A DNA stretch of 64,000 bases. Source: Methylacidiphilales bacterium. Lineage in GTDB: Bacteria > Verrucomicrobiota > Verrucomicrobiia > Methylacidiphilales > UBA1321. Location: the NCBI GenBank assembly GCA_021272165.1, contig JAJSLK010000015.1, positions 1 to 64,000 on the forward strand, read 5' to 3'. This document shows positions 45,942 to 56,450 of this stretch, piece by piece (position 1 is the stretch's first letter; every line of letters starts with the position of its first letter). Both the position numbers and the translations under genes were made by a program. The notes below the pieces were generated by a model. The model ran no database searches. It was not told the DNA's origin and saw only the letters and a list, made by a program, of their open reading frames with translations.

Positions 45942-47477
45942 TTAATTTCGAGGCGCCTCTTTGGAATCGATAATCACCTTTTCCACCGGATAAGGCAGGT
46001 TGGTCAGCTGTATGGTCTCAAGAACAGGGGGGATATAAGCTTCATCTCCACCAAGTTTCTTCCAGCTCAGGTAAAACCGATAAAGCAGCAGAAACGAGGG
46101 TATGCCAAAAAGCAGGGCCCAGATCGGCAGATAAAAATAGGCCTTCTCTTTGCCTACCAAGCCCTTCATGTAATCGAGATATATGCCGGTCATAAATCCG
46201 CCAATGATCCCTCCAATGGAACGCCAAACGGCATTGGTTGAGCAAAACTGACCGAACTGAGACCGCGGAAAAATCCGCATGAGCATGGGCGGATCCCACA
46301 TGCCGCCCAGGGCCATGCTGGGTGCCGCCAAGCCAAATGTGATCACCATTGTCACCCAAAAAGCCATGGTGGGCGAGGGCTGCCAAAAGAGCCAAATAAG
46401 ATTCATCGGAGTAACAATCACCAAACTAAGGAAAGACCCAATCACCACCACGCGAATGGGATGATAACGGTCGGCCAGCCAGCCAGCGCCGAGTGTCATC
46501 ACGCCAACCACAACACCTAAAAGTGCGTTAATATCGCCAATCTGCTGCAGGTTTAATCCGAGCGCGAGGTAGAAATAAAGTCCGAACGTCGTGGCGCCAA
46601 CAATGGCCGCTCCCCCGGCAATTCCTCCGATAAACGTGCAGATCCACAGGTACCAATAGATCGGAAAAGCATGAGTGCCGCGGGCATAGGTCACAACCGC
46701 AGCCATGGTACTCGTCTGACCATCGATGAGAGGGGCAGGAGGAGGATATTCCCCTTCCCTGACCTTCCAGCACATCAATCCGAAGCCCAAAAGATAGAGC
46801 ATGGCGGCACTGATGAAAATTTCCGTCGAGTGGGCGCTGGACTGGGGAAATATGTAGTAGCTGTAGAGAGCAGTCGATAATTGGCCAATGGCGCGAAAGA
46901 CAGACATGAATCGTGCCAGTAAAAATTCCGGCACCACATCGTTAAAAAGATACCAGAAGGTTGAAGCGACAAAGGTGTTGAAAAAGGTAAAGAGCAGCAG
47001 CAAAAGCCCCAGGGTAAGAATCACCACTTGATTGGGTGGGATGCCCATGGTCAAAGGGCCGAGATGATCCCGAACCCAGTATCCAATTTGCTCCCCATAG
47101 GCCAGAGCGAAAAGGAAGAGCACTAAAAAAGGCAGGCTTCCGGCAATGAACGGAATGCGCCGACCGAACCGGCTGCGAAAACGATCGCTCCTGAAACTGA
47201 TGATGGGATTGAGAAACGAGTAGAGGGCGGTGGGAATGGACGTCAGAAGCAGGGCAATTTCCGTGTTGGAGGCATCAAGCGCTTGAAACTTCAGCTGCAT
47301 GATGGGTCCCGTAACCGACTGCATGACGGTGTAACAGAAATCACCCCAAAGCAGCCAAAGGAAGAGAAAGCCGAGACCTACCCGCGTATAGCTAAGGGTC
47401 CCGACGCGATAGATCGCATTCGCGCCGGTCCCCTCAATTGAAGACTTAATGCTATCGTCGTTCGCTTCTGTTGCCAT
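45942..47477 (-). CDS. MFS transporter, sugar-symporter-like (GPH/SLC45 type)
   Basis: This 511-residue integral membrane protein has about twelve helices. The loop after helix two reads SDRFRSRFGRRIPFIAGS, the R-x-G-R-R-x-P motif typical of GPH and SLC45-like sugar:cation symporters. It follows the GH4 glycosidase gene by 56 nt on the same strand, which suggests import of the disaccharide or glycoside that GH4 cleaves. Substrate cannot be read from sequence. N-terminal residues 1-25 are hydrophilic and cytoplasmic. Confidence 0.86.
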   Translation of the reverse strand: MATEANDDSIKSSIEGTGANAIYRVGTLSYTRVGLGFLFLWLLWGDFCYTVMQSVTGPIMQLKFQALDASNTEIALLLTSIPTALYSFLNPIISFRSDRFRSRFGRRIPFIAGSLPFLVLFLFALAYGEQIGYWVRDHLGPLTMGIPPNQVVILTLGLLLLLFTFFNTFVASTFWYLFNDVVPEFLLARFMSVFRAIGQLSTALYSYYIFPQSSAHSTEIFISAAMLYLLGFGLMCWKVREGEYPPPAPLIDGQTSTMAAVVTYARGTHAFPIYWYLWICTFIGGIAGGAAIVGATTFGLYFYLALGLNLQQIGDINALLGVVVGVMTLGAGWLADRYHPIRVVVIGSFLSLVIVTPMNLIWLFWQPSPTMAFWVTMVITFGLAAPSMALGGMWDPPMLMRIFPRSQFGQFCSTNAVWRSIGGIIGGFMTGIYLDYMKGLVGKEKAYFYLPIWALLFGIPSFLLLYRFYLSWKKLGGDEAYIPPVLETIQLTNLPYPVEKVIIDSKEAPRN

Positions 47478-47533
47478 CGATGCTACTTTCTTGCCGATTT
47501 ATTAGCAGTTGACCGCATTTCTCTGACCGACGG

Positions 47534-48967
47534 TCAGCGATACCCCTTCAGGAATGCCTTTTCGGCATGGAACATTTCCAGGGTCATCTTCTTGATTTCC
47601 GCCGGGCTGCAGACGCTGGCCGTGAGCGGATCGAGCATGAGGGCGAGAATCGCGGCCTCCTTGCTCTTCTCGATCGCGGCGGTGGCGCCAAGGTCGAACA
47701 TGCGCATGTTCGAATCGCAAAGCGCGGCCATTTGTGGCGGCAGATAACCATACCGGGTCGGGTTGATGCCGTTGTCGTCAATCATGCAGGCGACTTCGAC
47801 ACAACCGTCGGCGGGCAGGTTGCTGATGAGCTTCCCCTCGCCTTCGGCCAGTGAATTCATCACGTTGCCATGAATGCGGGTGGGGACGTCCTTTTCGCGG
47901 GCCTCGATGATCCAGCTGGCGTATTCCCAACTGCGTTCGCCCAGGACGAATTCCTTCGCCTTCAGTTTCCGGAGCCGCTCGGCGTCGTATTCCGCACGCC
48001 ATCTCGGCCAGTTGTTGACGTAGAAACCCGATTCACCGTCGTAACGGGGACGGCAATATTTTTTGATCAGATCCTTGCGCTTGCGATAGTAGGGGACGTA
48101 TTCGGAGAGATGGCCGCTCGATTCGGTGATAAAGGCGCCGAAGTGGAGCATCATGTCCTTGCGGACGAGATCGAGATCAGTCTTGTCGACGAGCTTGCCG
48201 GCGAGATCCTGCTCGGCCTTGCGGAACAACAAGGGATAAAGATCGTTGCCCTTGTGCTCGAGCTTGGTGAACCAGGCCAGGTGGTTGATGCCGGCGCATT
48301 CCCAGACCATTTCCTCGTAAGGCACTCCGGCCCGCTTGGCCAGCAAGTGGCTGGTGCCCTGGACCGAGTGGCAGAGGCCGATGATCTGCATGCTGCTGGT
48401 GCGTCCGGCCGCCAGACAGAGCATGTTCATCGGGTTGGTGTAATTGAGGACGATGGCTTCGGGACAATAGCGTTCCGCGTCGGCCAGGATATCGAGCCAC
48501 GCCGGGATGGTGCGCAACGCCTTGAAGAGGCCTCCCGGCCCAATGGTGTCGCCGATACATTGGTCGATGCCGTAACGGGCAGGGATATCATTGTCGAAGC
48601 GGACGCAGTCAAGGCCGCTAACCTCGATGCAGTTGACGATGTAGTCGCTGCCAGGCAGAGCCTTCGTCCGGTCGGTGGTGGCAGTAAATTTCCAGTTATC
48701 GGCGCCCAGAAAGCCGATCTGCTTTTCGAGCAGCTGATGCATCGTCATGAGGCGCTTCTTGTCGATATCGACCAGGGCAATGGTGCCACCCATGTTGCCC
48801 GGCGTAAGCGCCAGGTCTTTAACGAGCTGCGGGGTAAAGCCGCTGCCGGCGCCCATCATGGTGAGCTTGATGGGACGGCGGAACTTGCCGGGCAGCCCCC
48901 TGAACTCGGAGGGCTTGGTATGCTCGGCATGACCGATGGGTTTAGCAGATGATTTTTTAGTACTCAT
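47534..48967 (-). CDS. Glycoside hydrolase family 4 protein
   Basis: This 477-residue GH4 enzyme has the NAD-binding motif MGAGSGF (Gly39 to Phe44) and the acidic residues after it (LVDIDKKRL). GH4 works by NAD-assisted oxidation and elimination and needs Mn2+; the metal ligands are Cys199 in LCHSVQG and His229 in GINHLAW. NYTNPMNM is another family signature. The subgroup (alpha-glucosidase, alpha-galactosidase, alpha-glucuronidase) is not decided; the CHSVQ context suits an alpha-glucosidase or galactosidase. A basic 30-residue N-terminal tail precedes the fold. It sits before the MFS transporter in an apparent operon. Confidence 0.9.
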   Translation of the reverse strand: MSTKKSSAKPIGHAEHTKPSEFRGLPGKFRRPIKLTMMGAGSGFTPQLVKDLALTPGNMGGTIALVDIDKKRLMTMHQLLEKQIGFLGADNWKFTATTDRTKALPGSDYIVNCIEVSGLDCVRFDNDIPARYGIDQCIGDTIGPGGLFKALRTIPAWLDILADAERYCPEAIVLNYTNPMNMLCLAAGRTSSMQIIGLCHSVQGTSHLLAKRAGVPYEEMVWECAGINHLAWFTKLEHKGNDLYPLLFRKAEQDLAGKLVDKTDLDLVRKDMMLHFGAFITESSGHLSEYVPYYRKRKDLIKKYCRPRYDGESGFYVNNWPRWRAEYDAERLRKLKAKEFVLGERSWEYASWIIEAREKDVPTRIHGNVMNSLAEGEGKLISNLPADGCVEVACMIDDNGINPTRYGYLPPQMAALCDSNMRMFDLGATAAIEKSKEAAILALMLDPLTASVCSPAEIKKMTLEMFHAEKAFLKGYR

Positions 48968-49148
48968 AAAATCAGTAAATCGGAAGATTTGCGGTGGTTA
49001 TACCCTACAAAAGTATCGCAACGCGCGGTTAATCCACTAATAACTTGATCACTTTGTCTGTGGGTGAATGAGACGCAGGTCATTCACCACGGCACCAAGT
49101 TTTCCGAAGACGAATCGAAGTGCGTGGAGGGATGGTTACAAAAGCGAC

Positions 49149-49164
49149 ACGAAAGGGCTTTCGT
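49149..49164. terminator. Short stem-loop downstream of the radical SAM gene
   Basis: ACGAAAG (49149-49155) pairs with CTTTCGT (49158-49164) around GG. On the plus strand TTTT follows, but the flanking genes run minus, where GTCGCTTTT follows. It lies 42 nt past the end of the radical SAM gene and could end the long operon above it. The remaining 48968-49205 spacer holds the GH4 promoter zone and nothing else that I recognise. Confidence 0.4.
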
Positions 49165-49205
49165 TTTTATACTTAGTATAATATCAAACCCTACGCAACG
49201 CATAT

Positions 49206-50273
49206 TTAGCCGACAAGTTCGATCTCGGTGACCGGCTCATAAGCACAAAGGGGATCGGATTCGAAAGGATCTCCGGTGGCCGCATAAGCGCGGGAACGGG
49301 AGCCGCCGCAGGCGATTCGGTATTGGCACCAGCCGCATTTTCCGCGCAGGGCGTTGGGATTGCGCAGGTGCCGGAAAACAGGATGTTCGCGGTAAACCTC
49401 GAGCAGGTTGTCGGTGCGGATGTCGCCGGCAATTTCCCGCATGAAGGCACTGGGACAAATTTCGCCCGTGCTGGTTATGAAAACAATGCCGCGCCCATCA
49501 CCGGTTCCCGGCGGAAGGGTGCGGGCGCTTTCGCTTCTTTTACCCCGCTGCCAGGCGATCCGCCGGTAATGCATCCCCTCCGTCGTGCTTAACTTGTACC
49601 GGGCCGACTGGCTGACTTCGTAGAGGCGCTGGAAAACAGTCTCAACTTCCGCGGCGGTGGGCATGTCGTCGATTTGCCCGCGCTTGACCGGCACGAGGAG
49701 AAAGATGGTCCAGGCCGCGGGCCGAATGCTTTCGATCAGGCCGGGCAGACGATCGAACTCTTCCAGGTTCCGGCGTGTGAGGATGGTATTGATCTGGATG
49801 GGAAGTTTCGCCTCGTGGGCCATGGAGATGGCGGTGACGGTGCGATGCCAGGAACCGGGAACGCCGCGAAAGGAGTCATGCGATTCAGGCGTGGCGCCAT
49901 CGAGGCTGAGGGAGAGGCGGCGGACCCCCGCCTGAGCCAGCGCGCGAAAATCGGTTTTGAGCAGTTGCGGCGTGACGCTGGGATTGAGCGCGACCGGGAC
50001 GCCGGCCCATCGGGCGCGGTGAAGAAGCGGGAAAATATCCTCGCGAAGCATCGGATCACCCCCGGTGATGATGAAGATGTCAGGCGCGGCGCGGCGAACT
50101 TCCTCGATGAGATGCTCGGCCTCAAGGGTGTCGAGCTCCAGGGACGGATCGGTCCGCTCCAGACGCGCGCGGCAATGCCGGCAGTCCAGAGCGCAGGCGC
50201 GCGTGGCTTCCCAGATGATGAGGTGGGGACGTTTTGAGAGATCCTTGATGGGCTTTTCGATGAGAGCTTTCAT
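49206..50273 (-). CDS. Radical SAM/SPASM protein
   Basis: This 355-residue radical SAM enzyme has the cluster motif C27-x3-C31-x2-C34 (CALDCRHC) in a TIM barrel, with GGDP and the SLDGATPESHDSFRG segment that binds SAM. A SPASM-like C-terminal cysteine region (GEICPS, CGWCQYRIACGGSR, DPLC) carries auxiliary clusters. Overall it resembles the TIGR04053/PqqE-like group; the substrate is not known. The gene starts 2 nt after the nitronate-monooxygenase-like stop, so it is translationally coupled to it. It closes the operon that starts with the acyl-CoA synthetase. No peptide substrate gene is visible next to it. Confidence 0.85.
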   Translation of the reverse strand: MKALIEKPIKDLSKRPHLIIWEATRACALDCRHCRARLERTDPSLELDTLEAEHLIEEVRRAAPDIFIITGGDPMLREDIFPLLHRARWAGVPVALNPSVTPQLLKTDFRALAQAGVRRLSLSLDGATPESHDSFRGVPGSWHRTVTAISMAHEAKLPIQINTILTRRNLEEFDRLPGLIESIRPAAWTIFLLVPVKRGQIDDMPTAAEVETVFQRLYEVSQSARYKLSTTEGMHYRRIAWQRGKRSESARTLPPGTGDGRGIVFITSTGEICPSAFMREIAGDIRTDNLLEVYREHPVFRHLRNPNALRGKCGWCQYRIACGGSRSRAYAATGDPFESDPLCAYEPVTEIELVG

Positions 50274-50275
50274 AG

Positions 50276-51733
50276 TCAGGTCTGCATGACGCCGACCTCA
50301 TCAGGCAAGCCGGCCAGCAAAATTTCCACCACATCCGCCGCGCTATAGCTCAGCGAACCACGCCGGAGGAAATAGCGAAGATGCATCAGGGAATCACCGG
50401 CTGTAACCAGCGGAGGCTCGAACTTGCCGGAGCTGTCGATCTGTCCAAGCCCCACCGTGGCGAGCAGGCCGTTGCAAATGCATTTGCGGCCCCTGGTGTT
50501 CTCGGCTTTGCCGCCCTTGCGGACGTAGTCGTTGACCGACTCGCTCGCGCATCGGTAGCCCACGGTGCCGTCCGATTTGAGATATGCCTGGCGCAGCAGA
50601 CCGATATCACAGACACGATTGCGGCCGGCCTCGACCTCCGACGACGACACGGTCCCTTCAAGCTGGACGATCTTGAACGGAAAACCGGTGGGCGAGGCGA
50701 GCGGATCGGTAAAGACGTCGATCTTTCCCTCGCTGACCGCCTTGAGCACCTGTTCCTTCAACTCCGGAGCGATGCCTGACTCCTCACAGAAGGCGAAGGG
50801 CGTGCCGACCTGAATGCCGACGGCACCGGCGGCAAGCGCTTCCTCAAGTTTTCCCGGGCCCCAATAGGAACCGGCCAGCCAGAATGGATAGCCGAGCTTG
50901 CGAAACCGTTCGAGGTCAGGCAGATCGCGGGGGCCATACAGAGGCTCGCCGCGCGCGTTCAATTTGGCCGGGCCGCGCGGAGGCGCATTGTGGCCGCCGG
51001 CGGTGCTGTCCTCAACGATGAACCCGGCGATATTGCCGGGGGATTTCTTGGCCAGACTAAGGGCCAGGGTGACGGAGGAAACGATGGGAATGAATTTGGG
51101 TTTCTTCAATGCCGGGGGAGGTCCCTGCCAGAATTTCCAGGGATCGAAGGTCATCAGATGCGAGGCGTCGCCCGAGCCGGCCACGTCGACCTTCAACGTT
51201 GCCGGCTGACCGGAGACAAGGGCATCAAGAACAGCCGGGATATGATTGGGAATGCCGGCGCCCATGAGGACGTAATCGACGCCCGCGAGCATGGCGCCGT
51301 AAAGCGCGGCGAGCGTGGGGAACTGGATTTTTTCCATGAGATTGATGCCGACCACGCCGGACTGCTTTTCCCGGGCAAGATAAACTTCCACAAAATTGGC
51401 GGCAATGAGCAGTTCCTCGTGGTCCTTCAGCATGTCAAGCCGCGGCATCGGCGCGGCGCGAAAGCTCTCCTTTTGGGATGGCGCGCCATTGGCGGGATAA
51501 AATCGGGCGATGATGGGCAAGACGACATTGAGCCGGGGAAAGTGGCCGAGGGCACGGAGCATGTGACCGCCCGGATCGCCCTGCTGCAATCTTCGGGCGA
51601 GCACGACGTCAAGGGCTGTCCCGGAAACAACGCCGAGGTGGCCAAGCTTGGATACGGCGCGGGCCAGGCGCCAGTTGGAGACGCCAATGCCCATGCCGCC
51701 CTGGATGAGGCGGGGAAGCGGGTCCACGTTCAT
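50276..51733 (-). CDS. Nitronate-monooxygenase-like flavoprotein with cysteine-rich C-terminus
   Basis: This 485-residue protein has the NPD/nitronate monooxygenase fold: RLIQGGMGIGVSNWRLA at the start and the FMN region EDSTAGGHNAPP (His248) with AAGAVGIQVGTPFAF. Typical nitronate monooxygenases are 310-380 residues; here the extra C-terminal about 110 residues carry four cysteines, Cys375, Cys395, Cys418 and Cys420 (CIC), which could bind iron-sulfur or zinc. That is inference. It may act in oxidative detoxification or as an FMN reductase-like enzyme. It sits 2 nt upstream of the radical SAM gene and 53 nt downstream of a dihydroorotate-dehydrogenase-like gene. Confidence 0.8.
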   Translation of the reverse strand: MNVDPLPRLIQGGMGIGVSNWRLARAVSKLGHLGVVSGTALDVVLARRLQQGDPGGHMLRALGHFPRLNVVLPIIARFYPANGAPSQKESFRAAPMPRLDMLKDHEELLIAANFVEVYLAREKQSGVVGINLMEKIQFPTLAALYGAMLAGVDYVLMGAGIPNHIPAVLDALVSGQPATLKVDVAGSGDASHLMTFDPWKFWQGPPPALKKPKFIPIVSSVTLALSLAKKSPGNIAGFIVEDSTAGGHNAPPRGPAKLNARGEPLYGPRDLPDLERFRKLGYPFWLAGSYWGPGKLEEALAAGAVGIQVGTPFAFCEESGIAPELKEQVLKAVSEGKIDVFTDPLASPTGFPFKIVQLEGTVSSSEVEAGRNRVCDIGLLRQAYLKSDGTVGYRCASESVNDYVRKGGKAENTRGRKCICNGLLATVGLGQIDSSGKFEPPLVTAGDSLMHLRYFLRRGSLSYSAADVVEILLAGLPDEVGVMQT

Positions 51734-51786
51734 GAGTAATCCTTAGGTTGAGGGTTGACGGATACGGCATCTGGCGGCCGCATGTT

Positions 51787-52845
51787 TCACAGGAAAGTGG
51801 GGGAATACTTAACGGCCGCCTCGTTCTTATCGAGAGGCAGGCCGCGGGCAAACCGTTCGGAGGAAACCACAATGTTCTGAAGATACTGGGCGCGCTCGAA
51901 GGCGCTCGGGTCGGGGCAGTTGCGCTGGCTGAGACTGCCCTTGAGCTGCGCGACGGAATCGTATTCGTGCTCCTCGAGCCATTCGGTCATCTCGCGCTCG
52001 AGCACTTTCAGGTGGTCGATGCCGCGGCGCATGAGGACGGAGCAGAGCATGGTGACATCGGCGCCCGCGAGGAGCATCTTGATCGCGTCGACCGCGCGGT
52101 GAATGCCGCTGGTGGCGGCCAGGCTGGCGCGGACGCGACCGGCCAGGATGGCGATCCAGCGCATCGGCAACCGCATCGCCATGGGCGTGCTGAAAAGGAT
52201 GCCGGGCGCGATGTCGATGTTATCGAGGTCGATGTCGGGCTGATAAAAACGATTGAACAGGACGAGACCATTGACGCCGGTTTCATCGAGACAACAAGCG
52301 AAGCGGGCGAAGTTGGTGTAGAAGGGGCTGAGCTTCACCGCGACGGGAATGTGGACCTCCTGCTTGATCGCGCGAACGATGTCGACGTGTTGCTGCTCGA
52401 TCTCGGCGCCGCTTTGGGCGAAATCGGTTGGGATGCTGTAGATATTCAACTCAAGCGCGTCCGCGCCGGCCTGCTCGATCTGGCGGGCGTAGCTGATCCA
52501 ACCGCCGTCGGTCGTGCCATTGAGGCTGCCGATGATGGGGATTTTCACCTCGGTCTTGGCCCGGGCAATGCGGGCCAGGTAGGTCTCGGGTCCGACCTTG
52601 AAGTCAATCGATTCGGGCACATAAGTGAGCGCCTCCGCGAAACTTTCCGTTCCTTCACTCAAATGTCGGTTCAGGGCAAACTGGTCACCGCGGATCTGCT
52701 CCTCGAAAAGCGAATGGAAGACGATCGCGGCGGCGCCGGCGTCCTCCATGCGCTTGATGTTGTCCGGATTTTGCGAGAGCGGCGAGGCGGAGGGAACGAA
52801 GGGCGTGCGGAGCTTGAGGCCAAGATAGGACGTGGTGAGGTTCAC
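51787..52845 (-). CDS. Dihydroorotate-dehydrogenase-like flavoprotein
   Basis: This 352-residue FMN-binding TIM barrel belongs to the DHOD family. Visible segments include [35 protein letters not shown], the active region ALELNIYSIPTD and VAVKLSPFYTNFA, with FMN-phosphate parts near GIHRAVDAIKMLLAGADV. This subfamily is distinct from the pyrimidine enzyme: the usual active-site Cys or Ser loop is not obvious, and its context is fermentation rather than pyrimidine genes. The start is GTG at 52845, overlapping the PFOR stop. The electron partner may be ferredoxin from PFOR, which is inference. Confidence 0.8.
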   Translation of the reverse strand: MNLTTSYLGLKLRTPFVPSASPLSQNPDNIKRMEDAGAAAIVFHSLFEEQIRGDQFALNRHLSEGTESFAEALTYVPESIDFKVGPETYLARIARAKTEVKIPIIGSLNGTTDGGWISYARQIEQAGADALELNIYSIPTDFAQSGAEIEQQHVDIVRAIKQEVHIPVAVKLSPFYTNFARFACCLDETGVNGLVLFNRFYQPDIDLDNIDIAPGILFSTPMAMRLPMRWIAILAGRVRASLAATSGIHRAVDAIKMLLAGADVTMLCSVLMRRGIDHLKVLEREMTEWLEEHEYDSVAQLKGSLSQRNCPDPSAFERAQYLQNIVVSSERFARGLPLDKNEAAVKYSPTFL

Positions 52846-55800
52846 GAGGTGACTCCTTTCTCGAGCAGCGGGTTTCGCGCGGCAAGATACTCGTAGCGTT
52901 TCCTCCGCACGTTCACGTCGGCCTGGGCCTCGGCGAAGATGCCAATGGCCTCGTCCGGCTTGCTTTGGCTGAGCATCCGGAACCGGTTTTCCATCTTGAA
53001 GTAGTCAGTCACCGGCATGTTGGGCGCGGTGGAGTCGAGATGGAGCGGGTTTTCGCCCGCGGCGATCAGGTCGGGATTGAAACGGTAGAGCAGCCACTGG
53101 CCCGATTGAACGGCCGCCTTCTGGTTCTGCAGGCCCTTGGTCATGTTGATGCCGTGGGCGATGCAATGACTGTAGGCGATGATGATGGACGGGCCGTTGT
53201 AGGCCTCGGCTTCGAGGAAGGCCTTAAGCGTATGCTCGTCTTTCGCGCCCATGGCCACGGAAGCGACATAAATCGTGCCGTAATTCATGGCGATCATGCC
53301 GAGATCCTTCTTGGGCGCACGCTTGCCGCCGCTGGCATATTTCGCCACCGCACCGCGTGGAGTCGACTTGGAGCACTGGCCGCCGGTGTTGGAGTAGACC
53401 TCCGTGTCCATCAGCAGGACTTTGACGTTGCGACCGCTGGCGAGAACGTGATCGAGACCGCCGAAGCCGATGTCGTAGCCCCAACCGTCGCCGCCAAGAA
53501 TCCAGACGCTCTTGCGGACGAGCGTGTCGGCCACGGCCAGAAGCCGGCGGGCGCGAGGATCGTTGAGACCGGCGAGCTTCTTCTTCAATTCCGCGACGCG
53601 GGCGCGCTGGTCGTAAATGTCGGCCTCGTCCTTCTGGGCGGCGTTGACGATCTGGCCGGCGAGTTCGTCGCCGACCTGCCCGGCAAGTTCGCGCACCAGT
53701 TCCTGGGCGAATTCGCGCTGCTTATCAATGGAAACGCGGAAGCCCAGACCAAACTCGGCGTTGTCTTCAAAAAGCGAGTTGGACCAGGCGGGTCCCCTGC
53801 CCTCGGCGTCCTTGGTGTAAGGCGTGGTGGGAAGATTGCCGCCGTAAATCGAGGAACAGCCTGTGGCGTTCGCGATGATGAGCCGGTCGCCGAAGAGCTG
53901 GGTGAGAAGCTTGACGTAGGGCGTCTCGCCGCAACCGGCACAGGCGCCGGAAAACTCGAAAAGCGGGAGACTGACCTGCATGCCGCGCACGCTCGACTGG
54001 GGAATGATCCGGCGGTCCATGTCGGGAATGGAGAGGAAGTAATTCCAGTTGGTCCGTTCCTGCTCGAGAATGTTCTCGACGGGGAGCATATTGATCGCCT
54101 TGAGCTTCGCTTCGGTCTTGTTGCGGGCCGGGCAGACATCGACGCAGACGGCGCATCCGGTGCAGTCCTCGGCCGAGACCTGGATGGTAAAGTTCATGCC
54201 TTTCCACTCCGGCAGTCGGGCGGCATGGGTCTTGAGGGTGGCCGGAGCATCTTTCAGTGCCGCCGGATCGTAGGCCTTGCTGCGGATGACCGCATGGGGA
54301 CAGACCATGACGCATTTGCCGCACTGGATGCAGACTTCTGGGTCCCAGACCGGGACTTCCGTGGCCAAATTGCGTTTCTCCCATCGCGTGGTGCCAGTCG
54401 GATAGGTGCCGTCGACCGGCAGCGCGCTGACAGGAAGCTCATCGCCGCGGGCGGCGATCATCTTACCGAGGACTTCACGGACAAAGACGGGCGCCTGCGC
54501 CGGAACGGGCGGAGGCATGGGGGCGCGGGACGAGACTTTCGAGGGAATGGCGACTTCATGAAGATTCGCCACCGTCTGGTCAACCGCCTTGATGTTCATC
54601 TGGACGATTTCCTCGCCCTTCTTGCCATAGGCCTTGCGGATCGAATCCTTGATCGCGGCGATGGCTTCCTCACGCGGTAGAACGCCGGAAACGGCGAAGA
54701 AGCAGGTCTGCATTACCGTGTTGATGCGGCGGCCCATGCCGCTGTCCTTCGCCACCTTGTTGGCGTCGATGACATAGAACTTGATCCGCTTGTCGATGAG
54801 CTGCTGCTGGTACAGTTCGGGCAGCGAGGCGCAGATTTCCTCCGGCTTGGCCGATGTGTTGAGGAGGAAAGTGCCGCCGGGGACGAGGTCCCTGAGCACG
54901 TCGTAGTGCTCGACAAAGACCGGCTGATGACAGCCGACAAAGTTGGCCTGCGTGACGAGGTATGTCGACCGGATTGGCTTCGGCCCGAAGCGAAGATGGG
55001 AAATGGTCATGGAGCCCGATTTCTTCGAGTCGTAGACGAAATAGCCCTGGGCGTAGTTGTTCGTGTTTTCGCCGATGATCTTGATCGATTCCTTGTTGGC
55101 GCCAACGGTGCCATCGGAGCCGAGGCCGTAGAACATCGCGCGGACGACCTCCTTCGGCTCGGTGGAGAAGGCAGGATCGTAGTCGAGACTCGAATGGCTC
55201 ACGTCATCGTTGATGCCGACCGTGAAATGATTCTTTGGCTCGGAGAGATAGAGGTTATCGTAAACAGCCTTGACCATGGCCGGAGTGAATTCCTTCGACG
55301 AAAGACCGTAACGTCCGCCGATAACCCTGATGCCGGTGCGGCCCGTTTCGTAAAGCGCCTGGATGGTGTCGAGGAAGAGAGGCTCGCCGTTGGCGCCGGG
55401 CTCCTTCGTACGATCAAGAACTGCGATTTTCTTCACCGAGAGCGGAAGCGCGCCGGCGAAGAGGCCCGGATCAAAAGGCCGGTAGAGGCGAACCTTGAGG
55501 ACACCGACTTTTTCGCCACTGGCGAGAAGGGCATCGACCGTTTCATGGGCGGCCTCGCAGCCGGAACCCATGAGCATAACGACCCGTTCGGCCTCGGGCG
55601 ATCCGTAGTATTCGTAAAGATGGTATTGCCGGCCCGTCAGCGCGGCGAACTCATCCATCTCCTTCTGCACGATGCCGGGACAGGCCTGGTAGAACGGATT
55701 GACCGTTTCGCGGGCCTGGAAATAGACGTCGGGATTCTGCGCGGTGCCGCGCAGGACGGGACGGTCGGGCGAGAGAGCGCGGGCGCGATGTTCGAGCACG

Positions 55801-56450
55801 CGGTCCTCGTTGATGAGGGAGAGGATGACCTCATCCGAAACGGTCTCAATCTTCGAGACCTCATGCGAGGTACGGAATCCGTCGAAGAAATGCATGAAGG
55901 GAATGCGCGATTCCAGCGTGGCCGCGTGGGCGATAATGGCCAGGTCCTGCGCTTCCTGCACGGAAGCGGAACAAAGCATGGCCCAGCCGGTGGCGCGGGC
56001 CGCCATGACGTCGGCGTGGTCGCCGAAGATGGAGAGGCCCTGCGCCGCGAGCGATCGCGCGGCAATGTGAAAGACCGCCGAAGTCAGTTCCCCGGCGATT
56101 TTGTACATGTTGGGGATCATCAGCAGCAGCCCCTGCGATGCGGTAAAGGTAGTGCTCAGCGCCCCGGTCTGGAGGGCGCCGTGGACGGTGCCGGCAGCGC
56201 CACCCTCGCTCTGCATTTCAATCACGGAGGGAACCGTCTTCCACAGGTTGCGCTTGCCCGCAGCGGTCCAAGCGTCGGCCCATTCGCCCATGGGCGAGGA
56301 GGGGGTGATGGGGTAGATGGCGATGACTTCGCTCAAGGCATAGGCGACGCGGCTGACGGCCTCGTTGGCGTCGAGCGTCTTATATTTCGGCTTTTTTGAC
56401 GCCCCGTTGGTTTTGGCCGTAACCGCAACTTCCACATCCTGAGTTTTCAT
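52842..56450 (-). CDS. nifJ: Pyruvate:ferredoxin (flavodoxin) oxidoreductase
   Basis: The 1202-residue single-chain PFOR oxidatively decarboxylates pyruvate to acetyl-CoA and reduces ferredoxin, an oxygen-sensitive reaction. The length fits the homodimeric form. Domain I begins [21 protein letters not shown] with [12 protein letters not shown]. Two 4Fe-4S motifs follow later ([17 protein letters not shown] and [15 protein letters not shown]), and the TPP-binding part has [11 protein letters not shown] and [12 protein letters not shown]. The gene overlaps the upstream ACD-GNAT stop and the downstream start by 4 nt each, so it is the middle of a coupled operon. With that synthetase it makes acetate and ATP from pyruvate. 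Confidence 0.97.
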   Translation of the reverse strand: MKTQDVEVAVTAKTNGASKKPKYKTLDANEAVSRVAYALSEVIAIYPITPSSPMGEWADAWTAAGKRNLWKTVPSVIEMQSEGGAAGTVHGALQTGALSTTFTASQGLLLMIPNMYKIAGELTSAVFHIAARSLAAQGLSIFGDHADVMAARATGWAMLCSASVQEAQDLAIIAHAATLESRIPFMHFFDGFRTSHEVSKIETVSDEVILSLINEDRVLEHRARALSPDRPVLRGTAQNPDVYFQARETVNPFYQACPGIVQKEMDEFAALTGRQYHLYEYYGSPEAERVVMLMGSGCEAAHETVDALLASGEKVGVLKVRLYRPFDPGLFAGALPLSVKKIAVLDRTKEPGANGEPLFLDTIQALYETGRTGIRVIGGRYGLSSKEFTPAMVKAVYDNLYLSEPKNHFTVGINDDVSHSSLDYDPAFSTEPKEVVRAMFYGLGSDGTVGANKESIKIIGENTNNYAQGYFVYDSKKSGSMTISHLRFGPKPIRSTYLVTQANFVGCHQPVFVEHYDVLRDLVPGGTFLLNTSAKPEEICASLPELYQQQLIDKRIKFYVIDANKVAKDSGMGRRINTVMQTCFFAVSGVLPREEAIAAIKDSIRKAYGKKGEEIVQMNIKAVDQTVANLHEVAIPSKVSSRAPMPPPVPAQAPVFVREVLGKMIAARGDELPVSALPVDGTYPTGTTRWEKRNLATEVPVWDPEVCIQCGKCVMVCPHAVIRSKAYDPAALKDAPATLKTHAARLPEWKGMNFTIQVSAEDCTGCAVCVDVCPARNKTEAKLKAINMLPVENILEQERTNWNYFLSIPDMDRRIIPQSSVRGMQVSLPLFEFSGACAGCGETPYVKLLTQLFGDRLIIANATGCSSIYGGNLPTTPYTKDAEGRGPAWSNSLFEDNAEFGLGFRVSIDKQREFAQELVRELAGQVGDELAGQIVNAAQKDEADIYDQRARVAELKKKLAGLNDPRARRLLAVADTLVRKSVWILGGDGWGYDIGFGGLDHVLASGRNVKVLLMDTEVYSNTGGQCSKSTPRGAVAKYASGGKRAPKKDLGMIAMNYGTIYVASVAMGAKDEHTLKAFLEAEAYNGPSIIIAYSHCIAHGINMTKGLQNQKAAVQSGQWLLYRFNPDLIAAGENPLHLDSTAPNMPVTDYFKMENRFRMLSQSKPDEAIGIFAEAQADVNVRRKRYEYLAARNPLLEKGVTS

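Noticed and set aside
51787..52845. Calling the flavoprotein PyrD of pyrimidine synthesis
   Set aside because: Context is fermentation, and the subfamily start (TTSYLGLKLRTPF) and lack of a clear active-site Cys/Ser loop argue against the canonical enzyme.
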